A program made the translations under genes and the position numbers. A stretch of DNA of 64,000 bases, taken from assembly GCA_019802505.1 (NCBI GenBank), contig JAFMOC010000106.1, forward strand, positions 62,001-126,000, read 5' to 3'. The notes below the pieces were generated by a model, which saw only the letters and a list, made by a program, of their open reading frames with translations, was not told where the DNA came from and made no database searches. Below, one piece after another: positions 11,511-23,198 of this stretch (the stretch's first letter is position 1; the number at the start of each line of letters is the position of its first letter). Source of the DNA: Corydoras sp. C115 (taxonomy: Eukaryota > Chordata > Actinopteri > Siluriformes > Callichthyidae).

Positions 11511-12829
11511 AGTACGACTCACATAATAAGGAATCACATAAGGTACAAAAATTACATACAATCCAAGCATCTCAGAGTTAAGGGCTTTGGTTAAAATCAC
11601 AACAGTGGCATAATGTCTGGGCTATGGGTTCTACCCTCAAGGTCCATAGTACAGTACATAGACCATTACTGCCTTAATGTAGGATGAATGTCAAAGGCAA
11701 GGTCCATGGCATTTTATTTTGTAAATTATTTTTCTAAAATTACAAAAGCCACAGAATATACTTATTAATGACAAAATGGTCCTTGACCAAAGAAAACCCC
11801 AAAATGTGTCTTCCATAATATGTTTGAGTGTATTGTGTGCATTTTTTCATGTATGAAGAGCAGATATGTTACACAGACCTTGTTTAATACAGGTGCAATA
11901 ATTATAAGCTGGGCTTTAAATGATCAGTGTTTTGCCAACAATAACCAGTTAATGATCCTGTTCTAAAAAAGTGTCATATTAAACACTTAGTTTGCAAAAA
12001 AATGGATTGCACAGGTTATGTTTGAATATTCCTATTAAAAGAACATCTTTATGGGCAGTGTTTTTTTTTTTTTTTTGCTTTCATTTCATGCGTTAAATTC
12101 TCATCTAAGACTTGGCTTAAATAACCCATGGCAATGAAATGATGGAGAAATTAACACGAGGGTTGACATTTACGACAGGAAGAGGGAAAAATCAGAGACA
12201 GAGAAGGAAAAAGGGACATATGTTTCTGACATTTTGGTCAATAAGGCTTTGTGTCGATGTCATATTGAGGTCATGACTGCCGAATGCTTCTGAATGTGCA
12301 CTCACTGTGTGGCAGAACAGAAGGGAGCCTCAACAGAACGACCATTTTATATTCCCGTTATAGGTTATTAAACCTGAGCTTAGTTAGTACAGTCATTTTG
12401 ACAGACTGCAGTTGGAGAACTGCATTTCATTTCACACAGATTTCTGAATTCATCAAAGATTTTTCATACTATATAAATATGACTCCCCATGTACAACTGT
12501 GTAACAGAGTCTACACAGGCTCTAGATAAAGTATCTATACCTTTATAACTTGTGCCAGGACTTGCTAGAATATTAAATCCGTTATATTTTAACTTGTTTA
12601 ATTGTTGTGGTTTTGTTCCGCTTATATATACTCTGGAGAGGGTCACCTTCCAGGTGGCTGCCATATTATGCCACCATGGTTCCGGAGTAGCTGCGCTGGT
12701 CGTTGTTATTCACTGTAATAATGCGTCAGCACCGCCATAATAATTTGTAAACTAAGCACTAGATGTAACTAAATCCTACCTGCTGGATCTTTAAGTTTAT
12801 TGAACAAACATGTGACAGCAACACATCAA

Positions 12830-13292
12830 ACCTACAGCTTTTGACACGCTGCTCTTAGTTGGTCCCTTTTTGCAGCTATAAAAGCTTTTACTGTTCTGAG
12901 AAGTTTTTCTACATGATTTTTAAGTGTCTGTGGGAATTCTTGCTCACTGATCCAGGCAAGTGTTTGTGTGATCAGACCGTGACATTGGACAAGAGGCTCT
13001 GGTATAGAATCTCCATTCAATGTCATTACAAACCTAAATAATGGGGTTGAGGTTAAGGATCAGTGTGAGCCAGTCAGGTTCTTCTAGACCAATTTCACTC
13101 AGCCATTTCACCCTGTCTTTATGGTCCTTGCTTTGTGTACAGAGTTACACTAAAAATTGCCTTTTCCCATACAGTTACCACAAAGTTGGAAACATAACTG
13201 TCCAAAACACAAGGCTGGGTGATTTTATACATAAAATATAACACACAAATTCAGTAATTAAGATGTGGGTGCCATTTCTTTGCCCATATAGT
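12830..13292 (-). repeat. Degraded non-autonomous DNA-transposon-like repeat
   Basis: Carries phrases typical of a widespread fish repeat: GGTTGAGGTTAAGGATCAG, CCAGTCAGGTTCTTCTAG, TCTTTATGGTCCTTGCTTTG, and the terminal TGCCCATATAGTGTA. Heavily decayed; strand is arbitrary. Confidence 0.5.
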
Positions 13293-14009
13293 GTATTTGA
13301 ATAATATTGCCCAGTAAATTTGTCATTTTTAGACTAGTCTTTCACTTATACTATTTTATACCAAGGTAAAGGAGAGAAATCATTACACCGTAGCCACTGA
13401 TAATTATTTGATGTCAGCAGAACACTTGAATTTATTCCATACACAGCATACTGTCCATCCATTTTTAATATATGAACTATTGGTGTTCAAACCAAAACAG
13501 ATTAAAACCCTAATAAAGAAAACAGAAAGAAGGACAGGTTCTGGGTTTTTAAGTAGCAATGCTAAATGTCATAGTTCTGCTATGACATCCCAGACTTCTC
13601 CACACCTTAACCTGCTGTCAGGAGTGCCATACAGACCATCTGCTCTGAAATACAGGCTTCCAGAGCATTCTATATTTTGCACTCTCTCTCTTTCGTACCC
13701 ACACACACACCAGGGCAGGTCTGGTTGCTAAGGCCAAAGTATCAGATGGCAAGATCGTGTATCATGTCACTGTTGTATGTGAGTATGACCGTGACAGGGT
13801 TACACTGAACCAGCACACTGCTGGACTGAACCTTTCAAACCCTGTTTGGGTAGAAGGATGACAACATGTGCAGAAAACTTGGATAACTAAGAGTGTGTGA
13901 GTAACTGAGGGACAATAAGAGACAGAGAGATGGGGACATCAGAGCATGTGCTTAAACTTTTGGGAGTTAACTGAATCACAGCGACATGCAAATACATTGT
14001 GGCTGTACA

Positions 14010-15030
14010 TTTCAAATACATTACATTTACATTTAGTCAATTAGCAGACACTTTTATCCAAAGCAACTTACAAATAATAACAAAAGTCAGTAGTTCAGGA
14101 AGAACTCCGTTACACTGTAGAATTTTCAAACCTGAGCATTACCCTATCCTGAACCCCACCAAACCCCTCCCTCCATTTTGAATTTCCATCCATCCATCCA
14201 TTATCTTCCGCTTTATACTATATTAGGGTCGCGGGGGGGGGGGGGGGGTTCCCCATGCCCATCGAGGGGAGACCGTTTCGGGCGCTGGGCAGATACACCC
14301 AGGACAGGGAGCCAATCGATTGCTGCATTTTGAATTTCATTTATTATTTTTTTTTGTGTTATGTTTGTGGAAGAGATGTTTTTTGAGTTGTTTCTTAAAG
14401 ATGCCAAGATGCCAAGTGACTCCGCCTACAGATAAAGTTGGGAAGATCATTCCACCAATGGAGTAAGAATTAGCACCTCGGTGAGGTGGAATCACCAGGC
14501 GACATTCATCACTAGTAGTGAACAAGCTGGAGTGTGTTTTGAAAATATTGCATGATAGTAAGCGGGGGCAGAACCAGAAATGTTCCTGTAGGCCAGAGTC
14601 AGTGCTTTGTACCGAATGCAAGCAGCTACAGGGAGCCAATGGAGAGAAATAAGTAGTGGAGTGACAGGAGTTCACTTGAGTTGTTTGAACACAAACCGGG
14701 CTGCAGAGTTTTGATATAGTTGTAGAGGTCTGATTGTGCAAGCTGGGCGACCAGCAAGCAGAGCATTACAATAATCAAGCCGGAATTGGATGAGGGCTTG
14801 AACTAACAGCTGAGTAGCATGTACAGTCAGGAAAGGTCTGATCTTCCTGATGTTGTAAAGAAGGAATCTGCAGGAATATTAGAGAGTTTAAGACATGAGT
14901 CAATTATGAAACCAAGGTCACGACCGAATCGGTTGGAGAGATTGTGGAGCCATCAATTTGGAAGGTCAGGTCATAATGGATTGAGGGTTAAATATGTGAG
15001 TATAAACAGCCACAGGGTGCTGGAGCCTAT
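14010..15030 (+). repeat. Long interspersed teleost repeat, unclassified
   Basis: About 1 kb starting with a conserved box (TTAGCAGACACTTTTATCC, AAAGCAACTTACAAAT). It continues as sequence I recall from many fish genomes (GGGAGCCAATGGAGAGAAAT; GCATTACAATAATCAAGCC; GGTCTGATCTTCCTGATG). I cannot assign its class. It is interrupted by the truncated SINE at 14186-14325. No intact open frame. Confidence 0.6.
14186..14325 (-). mobile_element. 5'-truncated SINE family A inserted in another repeat
   Basis: Only the 3' 140 bp of the SINE is present. It is flanked by a perfect 12-bp duplication CATTTTGAATTT (14174-14185 and 14326-14337). This is a truncated insertion inside the larger repeat at 14010-15010. 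A run of about 18 G's interrupts it. Confidence 0.85.
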
Positions 15031-15553
15031 CCAAGCACATAGTTGAAGAAGAAATGAAAAACAGGTTGCCAAGTCCTTTGCAGACAAGAGTTATTGACAA
15101 AACGTTTATGCTCTGAGGCAAATTTCATATCTGCAGTTTAAATGAAAAAATTTTCAAACTTCACCTTAAAACAGTGTGACACATGGCACCATTGTGCTGC
15201 TCACAAATCTTTATGGTAATATGCTAATTGTTCTAAGTATTCATTAAAACAAGTAGCCTACTTTTTTATTTTGAGTGTGACCAGTTTCAGAAATGATCAA
15301 TTAATAAAAGACAAAAATGCCCCCAAAGTCTCAGAATAACCCTAAAACATTAAAATAGTTTTCGTTTTGTGCCCCAGTGCACAAAGCAAGGTCTGTAAAG
15401 CCATGTTTGAATGAGATTGGTGTGGAAAAATGACTGGCCTGCACACAGGGCCAATTTAAAGCCCATCAACCACTAAATGATGGATGAACTCGAACAGATA
15501 TTTTGAGCCAGGCCTTCTTGTCTCAACTGCACAAACGCTCATCATTTAAATAT

Positions 15554-15829
15554 CCATCCATCCATCCATCTATCCATTATCTTCCACTTTATCCCTAGGG
15601 TTGCAGGGGGGTTCCCCATTCACACAGACGCACACAAATACACTCTATATGGGGTAATTTGGAGAATTAAATTGAGCTTGATCCATGTTTGTGGACTGTG
15701 GGAGGAAACCGGAGAACCCGGAGGAACGGACACGGGGAGAACATGGAAACTCCACCCAGATTGGGATTTCAAGATTGGGAATCCCTAGTGCTGAGAGAAC
15801 ATGCTAACCACTAAGCCACCGTGCCGCCC
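15554..15829 (-). mobile_element. SINE family A, intron 2
   Basis: Minus-strand copy with one internal deletion, flanked by TCATTTAAATAT at 15542 and TCATTTGAATAT at 15830. The single mismatch in the duplication suggests moderate age. Confidence 0.85.
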
Positions 15830-16852
15830 TCATTTGAATATATTAGAAAAAAAATTCTGAACATCCTTTAAAAACTTAAAGAAAGCCAATGAAGAGGGTA
15901 AGCTGTTATAGCTGGGGAAAAAAAAAAAAAAAAAAAAAGGTCTAACTCAGAGTGGCATGTAATATAAGCTTCTGATGATATAATGTGTGCTGCAATTCTG
16001 TTCTCTTTAGTTTTGTGGATATAAAATAGCCGGTAAGACGTCTCTTTAAATACTTATTAAATGCTATTTAATACTCGTTTAATATATTAATCATTAGAGA
16101 CCTTGTAGTTTTACTGCAATCAAATCTGTACACATAAAAGACCTGAAAAATGATAAAAGAGACATCTGTTGAGCTGCACAATTAATTAAAGGAACTAAAA
16201 CTAAAAGTCGCCTACATAACTGTGTGTGCAGTCTGTGTGTGTATACCTGTGCACCAAGCCATTTTTGGTAGAGTCTACAAAGAAGTAGTTCTGGAACCAT
16301 TTGGAACAAACTGATCTTGTACCTGGTAATGAGACGACTGTTTGTTTTTTATAAACACAACACATTTTGGGTGGTTTATTTTTGAGGGAAACAACAGAGA
16401 AATGATTGAGAGCTGAATTTCCAAACAGAGTTTTGCACTCAGAGCAACTCTTTTTGCAGGTTTTTTATGTGTTTAGTCCCTCGAGCCTCAAGGCATCACG
16501 ACCCATAAAGCCATATATCAACAATGTCACCCTGCAGATGTTCAGAAGTTTCATATAATGTAATTTAAACATTGCAATTTGCACATTCTATGTTTGTGTT
16601 TTAAAGACCGCTGTAATCCATTCATTTATATTATAAGATACATGTTAACATACAGACTGTGATCAAGCACTGCTTTTGTTTAAAAAGACATTTTCTAAAC
16701 TGGACTAAATTAATATTGTATTAAACGTAATTTATTAGATGTTTAAGGTCTTTGCAACTTTACAACTTGCAGAAACCGATAACTGTCATTTAAAAGTATT
16801 TAATGTCTTCTTTTTTGTCTCGGTGTGTTTTTTTTTTTTTCACTTGGTGCAG

Positions 16853-16930
16853 GATGACCTTCAGGATTTCGCCTCCCTGCTTACAGACACTGCCAATAAC
16901 TTTCAGTCACAGATGCACACTGTGGCCTAA
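16853..16930 (+). CDS. Candidate plus-strand terminal coding exon, unidentified gene
   Basis: A strong acceptor, about 13 T's followed by CACTTGGTGCAG, precedes 25 codons and TAA, running from DDLQDFASLLTDTA to QSQMHTVA. Codon composition is GC-rich relative to the surrounding AT-rich intron, and the peptide looks like an amphipathic helix rather than random translation. It is antisense to NFATC3 within intron 2. I do not recognise the protein and found no upstream exon. A possible poly(A) signal AATAAA lies near 17181. It could be a nested gene's last exon, part of an antisense transcript, a retained fragment, or chance. Confidence 0.3.
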   Translation, partial: DDLQDFASLLTDTANNFQSQMHTVA

Positions 16931-17246
16931 TTATTCCGCTTTAATTAGCTCTTACAACCTTAAATAACACAAGCACAAAGTTTACTACTGTTACAAGACA
17001 TCTGCCACTGAGTTATCCTTGTCATGCTGTCCTCCTCACCATAAACACAGCCACCGATCACCAACCCACAACACCGACTCACACACCGTCACGGCTCGAC
17101 AAATTAAATATAATTCTCTTCTTTATGTAAACTGTTTATTTAATGAGAATTGATCAAATATCTAAAGTTTTCTTCCTAAAAATAAACGGCAAAGTGAAAA
17201 AAATGTGTGTAATATTAAAAAATTATAATACAATAATAATATAATT

Positions 17247-17273
17247 TGTGTGTGTGTGTGTGTGTGTGTGTGT
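17247..17273 (+). repeat. (TG)13 microsatellite
   Basis: Pure TG tract next to a SINE head fragment. Confidence 0.9.
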
Positions 17274-17274
17274 A

Positions 17275-17397
17275 GCAGCAGAAAAAAAAAACCCAAGACA
17301 CTCACGATGGATCCTACCTAATCAGCTGGAAGTCAAACCCAGAACCCTCTTGCTGTGAGGTGATAGTGCTAACCACTACACCAGTGTGCCACCACCC
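17275..17397 (-). mobile_element. SINE head fragment
   Basis: Minus-strand tRNA-like head only: AACCCTCTTGCTGTGAGGTG, then CTAACCACTACACCAGTGTG. It directly abuts a (GT)n tract. Confidence 0.6.
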
Positions 17398-17913
17398 CAG
17401 ATAATATTCATTCTGAGTAGAGGTCATGAGAAATTTTATAAATTGTCTTTATAATTACAGCTTTCATCACATGTTCTTATAAAAAGGACTTTCATTAGTA
17501 GAAATGACAAAGTTGCACAAATAGTTGTTAAGAAACTAGTAGAGGCAGCAGTGCAGGGCTAGGACTCAAATCATTTTTCTTATAGCCAAATCTATGGTTT
17601 AGTGCTTACACATGCTTTCAGTGAAAATGTCAGTCTTGGATTTTTATTGGCCACAAAATTATTATTGGATTATTATATATTATAATATAATTATATATTT
17701 GTTAGAGACTTCAATAAAAGAGTTTCTACACTCACACAATCACAAAATTTTAAATAATAAACTTTATAGCTCATGGAAGAAATAATCCCCAAAGTGCTGT
17801 CCTGACATTTTTATACTTATTTAATAAATCAGTTTTTCCAATAGCCTGCAGAAACGTTGGAAAACCCGTGTAACATCTGAATGTGTTATGTGTCCGTGGC
17901 GCTTGGTTTTTAC

Positions 17914-19069
17914 CTGAATATAGGCGTGTGTCCTGGTTTGGGTTTGTTCCAGGTAAAGTGAGAGGGTACGGAGAGAAATTTGTCTCCATCTTTCTTCAGT
18001 CCATGCACAGTTTCATCAGCCGGAGAATCCAGCAAAGGCGAAACATTCCCCGAATCCTCCAGACCGAGATCCCCTTTTCCAGACTGTATTGCAGCAGTGC
18101 AGTCCTGGGACGTCTTCCTGGTCTTGGAGGGAATGTCAGGGTCTGGAGGGCAGCACTGGAAGGGTGCCATGCCCACAGACGGACTGCCGATCCAGGTGTC
18201 CTCTGTGACACTGCCCCTGGGTGAGGGACCTGGTGTTGGGGTCGGAGAGTGATGGGGTGAGCCTGAGTAGCAAATGTCAGCACTGGAGTGGCGTCTTTTG
18301 CCGCAAGGCGACGTGGGGCGTGAAGACGGGCGTGAAGGCGGTCGGGGACTGAGCCAGTTCTCGTCAGTGACACTCGTCCGAGGAGAGTGACACGGAGACT
18401 GGCGAGGAGACAGAGAGTGCGCGTGCGGGTGTGAAAGCGAAGGTGCGTATGCTGAATGGTGGTGGTGCTGGTGCTGTTGTTGCCATTGTTCATCAAGCGG
18501 GGCACCCTGTGGAGAAGCGAGGGGCGAACCGAGTGTAAAGCGGGCTGCCGCTTCGTTCAGCTCTGAATCCACATCATCGTACACATGCGGAATGGACTCA
18601 CACGAGGAGGCATCTGAGAACCAGCTACGTGATGAAAGACTGCTGCAAGGGCTCGGGCTTAATGAGGAATCCCGGTATGAGGGATCCAGAGGCAAGTACA
18701 GGTGGTCCCGAGACAACGGGCGCTCATGGTAGTCCCCGTCCACACCCTTAGAGCTCATTTCAGCATCAGTTCCATCCATCTCTTGCTGACAGCTCGGTGA
18801 GATTGAGGTGATCTGAATGCTTGGACATTCGAAGGCCTTCGGCGGGCCACCTGGACCTCCAACACTGCAAGTGCTGGGAGAGTATTTGGAGCCCTGGGGC
18901 TCAAAGTTAGACTCATAGGACTTGTGAATTGGCTGCAATGCAGAGACATTGATAAGCTGCGAGTGGGGCTGGACTCCATGCCTCTGAAATTCCAGGGACT
19001 GGTTGATCACTGCTGGAGGCTGACCCACATTCAGGAGATAGAATGATGCACAGTCATCCGGCTCCAGAT
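17914..19069 (-). CDS. nfatc3: NFATC3 coding exon 2 (calcineurin docking and SP-repeat regulatory region)
   Basis: Large exon encoding residues 33-418 of the NFATC3 regulatory domain, which keeps the factor cytoplasmic while phosphorylated and lets calcineurin bind and dephosphorylate it. Visible in order (protein numbering from the exon 1 ATG): the family signature DLEPDDCAS (33-41); the calcineurin PxIxIT site PSIQIT (115-120); a serine-rich region with SSRSWFSDASSCES (178-191); SP-repeat blocks around 253-278, 278-295 and 303-329; a basic nuclear localisation segment GKRRHSS (289-295); KTRK (348-351); and the second calcineurin site LSVP (398-401). PSIQITSISP together with SRDHLYLPL points to NFATC3 rather than C1, C2 or C4. 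A Gln/His-rich stretch (227-237) is an expansion I do not recall in the mammalian protein. Acceptor TTTCAG lies just before 19069 and donor GTAAAA just after 17914. The length of 1156 nt keeps phase with both neighbours. Confidence 0.96.
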
Positions 19070-19435
19070 CTGAAACCAGAATCAAAACATGTTAATATGA
19101 TGATTATCATGTTGAATAACCAGAATACACAATTAAAACCATACAAAAAGACAGCACGCCCTCGTGTCACAACCAGTATAAAATACATGACCCATTTATT
19201 AATTAATTTTAACCTTTAGGAAGATATATCCATATCCATAAACAAACACATACTGGAATCCGCGACTAAAAAGGTCAGACACCAATGTGGAATGAAAAAT
19301 CTCTGATGTAGTTTGATAGATGTGATTAGTATCTTCAGTTAACCTGACTTGTATATATTTGGCACTGGGAGAATCATACAAAAAAACAAAAAAAGAAAAC
19401 ATTTAATCCCCTGCACAGGATTAACTTCAGAAGTT

Positions 19436-19690
19436 ACTCAGTGGTTAGGGCGTTGGGCTATCAATCTGAAGGTTGGCGGTTCAAATCCAGGTCCACTGAA
19501 TATACCAATATTGACTCTCATTTGTAAGTCGCTTTGGAGAAAAAGCATCTGGTAAATGACTAAATGTAAATGTAAATGCAATATGGGTCCCTGAGCAAGA
19601 CCCTTAACCCTCATTGCTCCAGGGATGTTGTGATTAACCCTGTGCTCACCTTGTGATAAAAGCGTCTGCTAAATGACTAAATGTAGAAGT
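19436..19690 (+). mobile_element. tRNA-derived SINE (family B) with duplicated 3' tail
   Basis: Plus-strand element with a tRNA-like head (CAGTGGTTAGGGCGTTGGGC, then GGCGGTTCAAATCCAGG as B box). It ends in a conserved fish SINE tail, GTCGCTTTGGAGAAAAAGC then CTGGTAAATGACTAAATG. A second, slightly different copy of that tail (GATAAAAGCGTCTGCTAAAT) follows at about 19655. Resemblance to the V-SINE/DANA group is from memory. Confidence 0.75.
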
Positions 19691-20385
19691 TTACTGGTAA
19701 TTGGTATTGGCCTTCCCTAAACTAATTCGAGTCGTCAAAAATGCATTGCTGGGTATGTGATTTTATACACCTGTGGCAATGGGATTGAATAAATCACATA
19801 TATTCACTCATTAGAAGGCATGTCCTGATACATTTATAAAAATAAATGCACTGTCGTGTATTGCGTAGCATCCTCCATACATGGACTCTTATGGTGTTCA
19901 TTTGTGCTCAGAGCAGCAAAAATGTTTTTTATCTCCTGTGGCGGGAGCGTGGCTGACATGCCGTCTTGGCCACATCTTTCAAGGCCGGAATCCCGAGAGA
20001 CTGATAAGACAAATTATAACAAAACAACCAGACAGGTTTCCCCCCTCACTCTCTCCTTTATTGGACTGCTTAGATGTTGTCCTTGCTCCAAAGTAGTTAG
20101 TTGTTTAAAAACAAACCAGCAGGGAGTTCATTCAGAGTACAACTTTCACACCTTTCACCTCAAAACCCTGGGTCACCTGAATACAAACCTTAATTTTTTT
20201 TTACCGGCTAACTGCAAGTGTATACAGGCAGCGCAATTATGCACTCATGACTGTTATGTTATTCCAATAAAAGAATATTGACATTCTAAACTTTCCCTGA
20301 TACAGTCGACATCTTTGAGGGTATGCTGCAAAACTGCATGATAATTGTATTTCTTAGACAGAAACTGGTTGGTGGTGTGTTTTGG

Positions 20386-20432
20386 AAATATATATATAAA
20401 TAAATATATATATATATATATACACACACACA
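20386..20432 (+). repeat. (TA)n(CA)n compound microsatellite
   Basis: Interrupted TA tract passing into CA. Confidence 0.9.
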
Positions 20433-21112
20433 ACATGTGTTCATTTGTCTTATGTATATAATATCTAAATTTAATATCTAAAATTATATATAATATCTGA
20501 GCAAATCTATCTATTTTATTAATAAATATTCTTTAAATACCTGGTTAAACTAGAATAAGTGATTTTTCTGTAATGTGTACTTATGTGAATATTCAAGCAA
20601 ACAGTCTTCTTCATAGTTTCATGTTTTATTGATTAACACATTTGTACACAGTTGCTGTTAATTTACTAAATTTAATTTAGACAAAGTTAATGGCACCTTA
20701 ATTATTTAACTTTTTTAATTTTGCAGAAAGTTAAATTCAGTGACAAGAAAAAAAAGTATACATATATTTTAAATTGTACCCATAAGTAAAGGACAGCTTA
20801 TTATTGCCAATTTAAAATTAACAAGACATGTATTTTAAACAGGGGTGTTCAATTTTAAGTGTAACTTTATAACTGTGTTTAACATTTAACACAACCACTT
20901 GTTTAACTTAATATAATTTAAGTGTTCATTGCTGTATTATCTGTTAAAAGAAAAGTAGTAACTATCTGACCAGTAATGACCAGGAGTCAGTGAACAGAGG
21001 GCATGACAGATATGCGCAAGGAACATAAACAACAAAGTAAACTGCCAGGTTGTAAAAACTTACAGCTTCACATAATTCTTGATTCAGGGTTTGAAAGTCA
21101 GGGCACGCACGT

Positions 21113-21154
21113 ACACACACACACACACACACACATACACACACACACCCACAC
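21113..21154 (+). repeat. (AC)n microsatellite
   Basis: AC tract with TAC and CCC interruptions. Confidence 0.9.
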
Positions 21155-21266
21155 AAACTCACTTCCCCACCCAAGTTGTGAAATACATTCAGACACAGGC
21201 ACATGATTCAGTCTGTCAGCACTACATGGAAACCAACCCTATTAATAACATCAGTTTAGAAGCATT

Positions 21267-21270
<4 letters not shown>

Positions 21271-21338
<68 letters not shown>
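21271..21338 (+). repeat. (AC)34 microsatellite
   Basis: Long pure AC tract in NFATC3 intron 1. Confidence 0.95.
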
Positions 21339-21340
<2 letters not shown>

Positions 21341-21454
21341 TTGAGCTCTAACAGATGTCAATGATGAACAGTGGACTAACAGACTGCCATGAGAACTGAT
21401 GCAGGTCTAATTAGAGGTAGATATTTAATCTGGCGTTACATCGACACTGTTGTT

Positions 21455-21690
21455 TTTGTGTGTGAATTTGCATGTTCTCTAATTGGGTTTCATCTGGGAG
21501 CTCTGGTTTATTTCCACAGTTGAAAAAACAGTGCGTCTCTGTATTCGTCTGTGTATCTGTGCACTGCAGTAGACTGGTGACCTGTCCGGGGTGTTTCCCC
21601 TCATTTTACCAAATGAGCTCCGACACAAGAACCAACACCAAGCTCAACTCCAATTTGGATGAACAGCTTTGAAAACGAATAAATGCTATG
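21455..21690 (+). mobile_element. Old SINE body fragment
   Basis: Plus-strand remnant with GAATTTGCATGTTCTC, TTTCCACAGTTGAAAA and GACTGGTGACCTGTCCGG, ending GGATGAACAG. The head is missing. Confidence 0.6.
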
Positions 21691-22448
21691 AACCTAAAGA
21701 ACATCAGTGTATAATATGTATAGTTAATATCAGTACAAAATTTGCTTAAACAAAAAAAACCTAAAAAAAAAAAAAAAAGTCAAGATTAAATTGATGATTG
21801 CCAATAAATCATCCGGTCTTTTAATAAGGTCCTTGTTTAAAAACGCAACCAATCTTCTCACTCACAGCACTATACAAATGTGAAGAAAGTGTGTGTGAAC
21901 TGCAGATTCCAGAAATAGTGGCTTCTGTGGTACTGATCTGCCATAAAGACAGTAATTGTGGTTTGTTACTACAGCAAATAATTAAAATACTTTTAACCCT
22001 TTTTTTTAATCTTAAAATTTTGAATACAATAATCATGGACCACAAAATTTTGTGGTGGTAAATATAGTTTACCTGTTAAATACTGATTTTACCCGCTGTG
22101 GATATGACCAATGGACTCCAACTGTTAGACATGTTGCATATAAATGAAGCATTTTGAAATGCATAATAACCAGAAGTGTCTGACCAACAAGAATTCCCCA
22201 AAATAAGGCATGTAATTACCTGCAAATTACAAGCAATCCATTCTAAACTCTAAATAAATAATTGCCATTCTTACATTGACAAATGTGTATGAGCCCACCA
22301 TCAGGAAAACATTGGACAATAATGGTGTACATGGCAGTGCTGAAAGGAAGGAGCCACCATCCCAGAGTTGAAGTGTTCCTGTATTTAGGAATGGGCTCAA
22401 ATTCTTTAAAGCCAATTCGCAAGCTAGAACACCATTATTAATTATTTC

Positions 22449-22791
22449 ATTCATTATCTTCCGCTTTATACTATATTAGGGTCGCGGGGGGAGGGGTTCC
22501 CCATGCCCATCCAGGGGACAACGTTTCAGGCGCTGGGCAGATACACCCAGGACAGGGCGCCAATCTATCGCTGAGCACACACTCACACACAAACACACTC
22601 TACATGGGGCAATTTGGAGAATTCAATTGACTTGATCCATGTTTTCACACTGTGGGAGGAAACCGGAGAACCTGGAGGAAACCCACGCGGACACGGCGAG
22701 AACATGGAAACTCCACCCAGATGGGGATTCGAACCGGGAATCTCTAGAGCTGAGAGGAGAACATGCCAACCACTAAGCCACCGTGCCGCCC
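22449..22791 (-). mobile_element. SINE family A, full length, intron 1
   Basis: Intact minus-strand copy with tail (CATT) at left, B box GGTTCGAATCC complement near 22728-22738 and head near 22785. Flanks share CACCATTAT. With the plus-strand copy at 22908 it forms a head-to-head inverted pair. Confidence 0.88.
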
Positions 22792-22907
22792 AGATCACCA
22801 TTATGTTTATTACTAATTCATTATTCTAAATAAATAGATGAAAAAGAAAAGTATTTGAGGCTTATTTGTTTAACTTTATGTATTTTTAGACATTTATATT
22901 GGAAGTC

Positions 22908-23198
22908 ACGGTGGCTTAGTGGTTAGCACGTTCGTCTCTCAGCGTTGGGAATTCCCGGTTCGAGTCTCAATATGGGTAGAGTGTCCTCCCACAGTCCAAA
23001 TCAAGGTCAATTTAATGCTCCAAATTGCCCCATTTAGAGTGTGTCTGTGTGAGTGAGTGAGTGTGTGCCCAGCAATAGATTGGCACCCTGTCCTGGGTGT
23101 ATCTGCCCAGCGCCTGAAACATTCACCCCTGGATAGGCATGGGGAACTCCCCTGCGACCATAGTAGAGGATAAAGTGGAAGATAATGGCTGGATGGAT
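22908..23198 (+). mobile_element. SINE family A, intron 1
   Basis: Plus-strand copy with head CACGGTGGCTTAGTGGTTAG, B box CGGTTCGAGTC, and tail GGATAAAGTGGAAGATAATGG. The body is shortened around the TTTCCTCC box. Flanks share ATTTATATT, a likely target duplication. Confidence 0.85.

Larger units (their letters stand above)
10176..17913 (-). other. nfatc3: NFATC3 intron 2 (7.7 kb)
   Basis: Runs from donor GTAAAA at 17913 to acceptor TAG at 10176. It contains old SINE copies, a long teleost repeat at 14010-15010, a DNA-transposon-like repeat at 12830-13292, a (GT)n at 17247 and a plus-strand candidate exon at 16853-16930. The stretches 10240-11280, 11520-12820, 13300-14000 and 15840-16800 show nothing recognisable. 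Confidence 0.9.
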
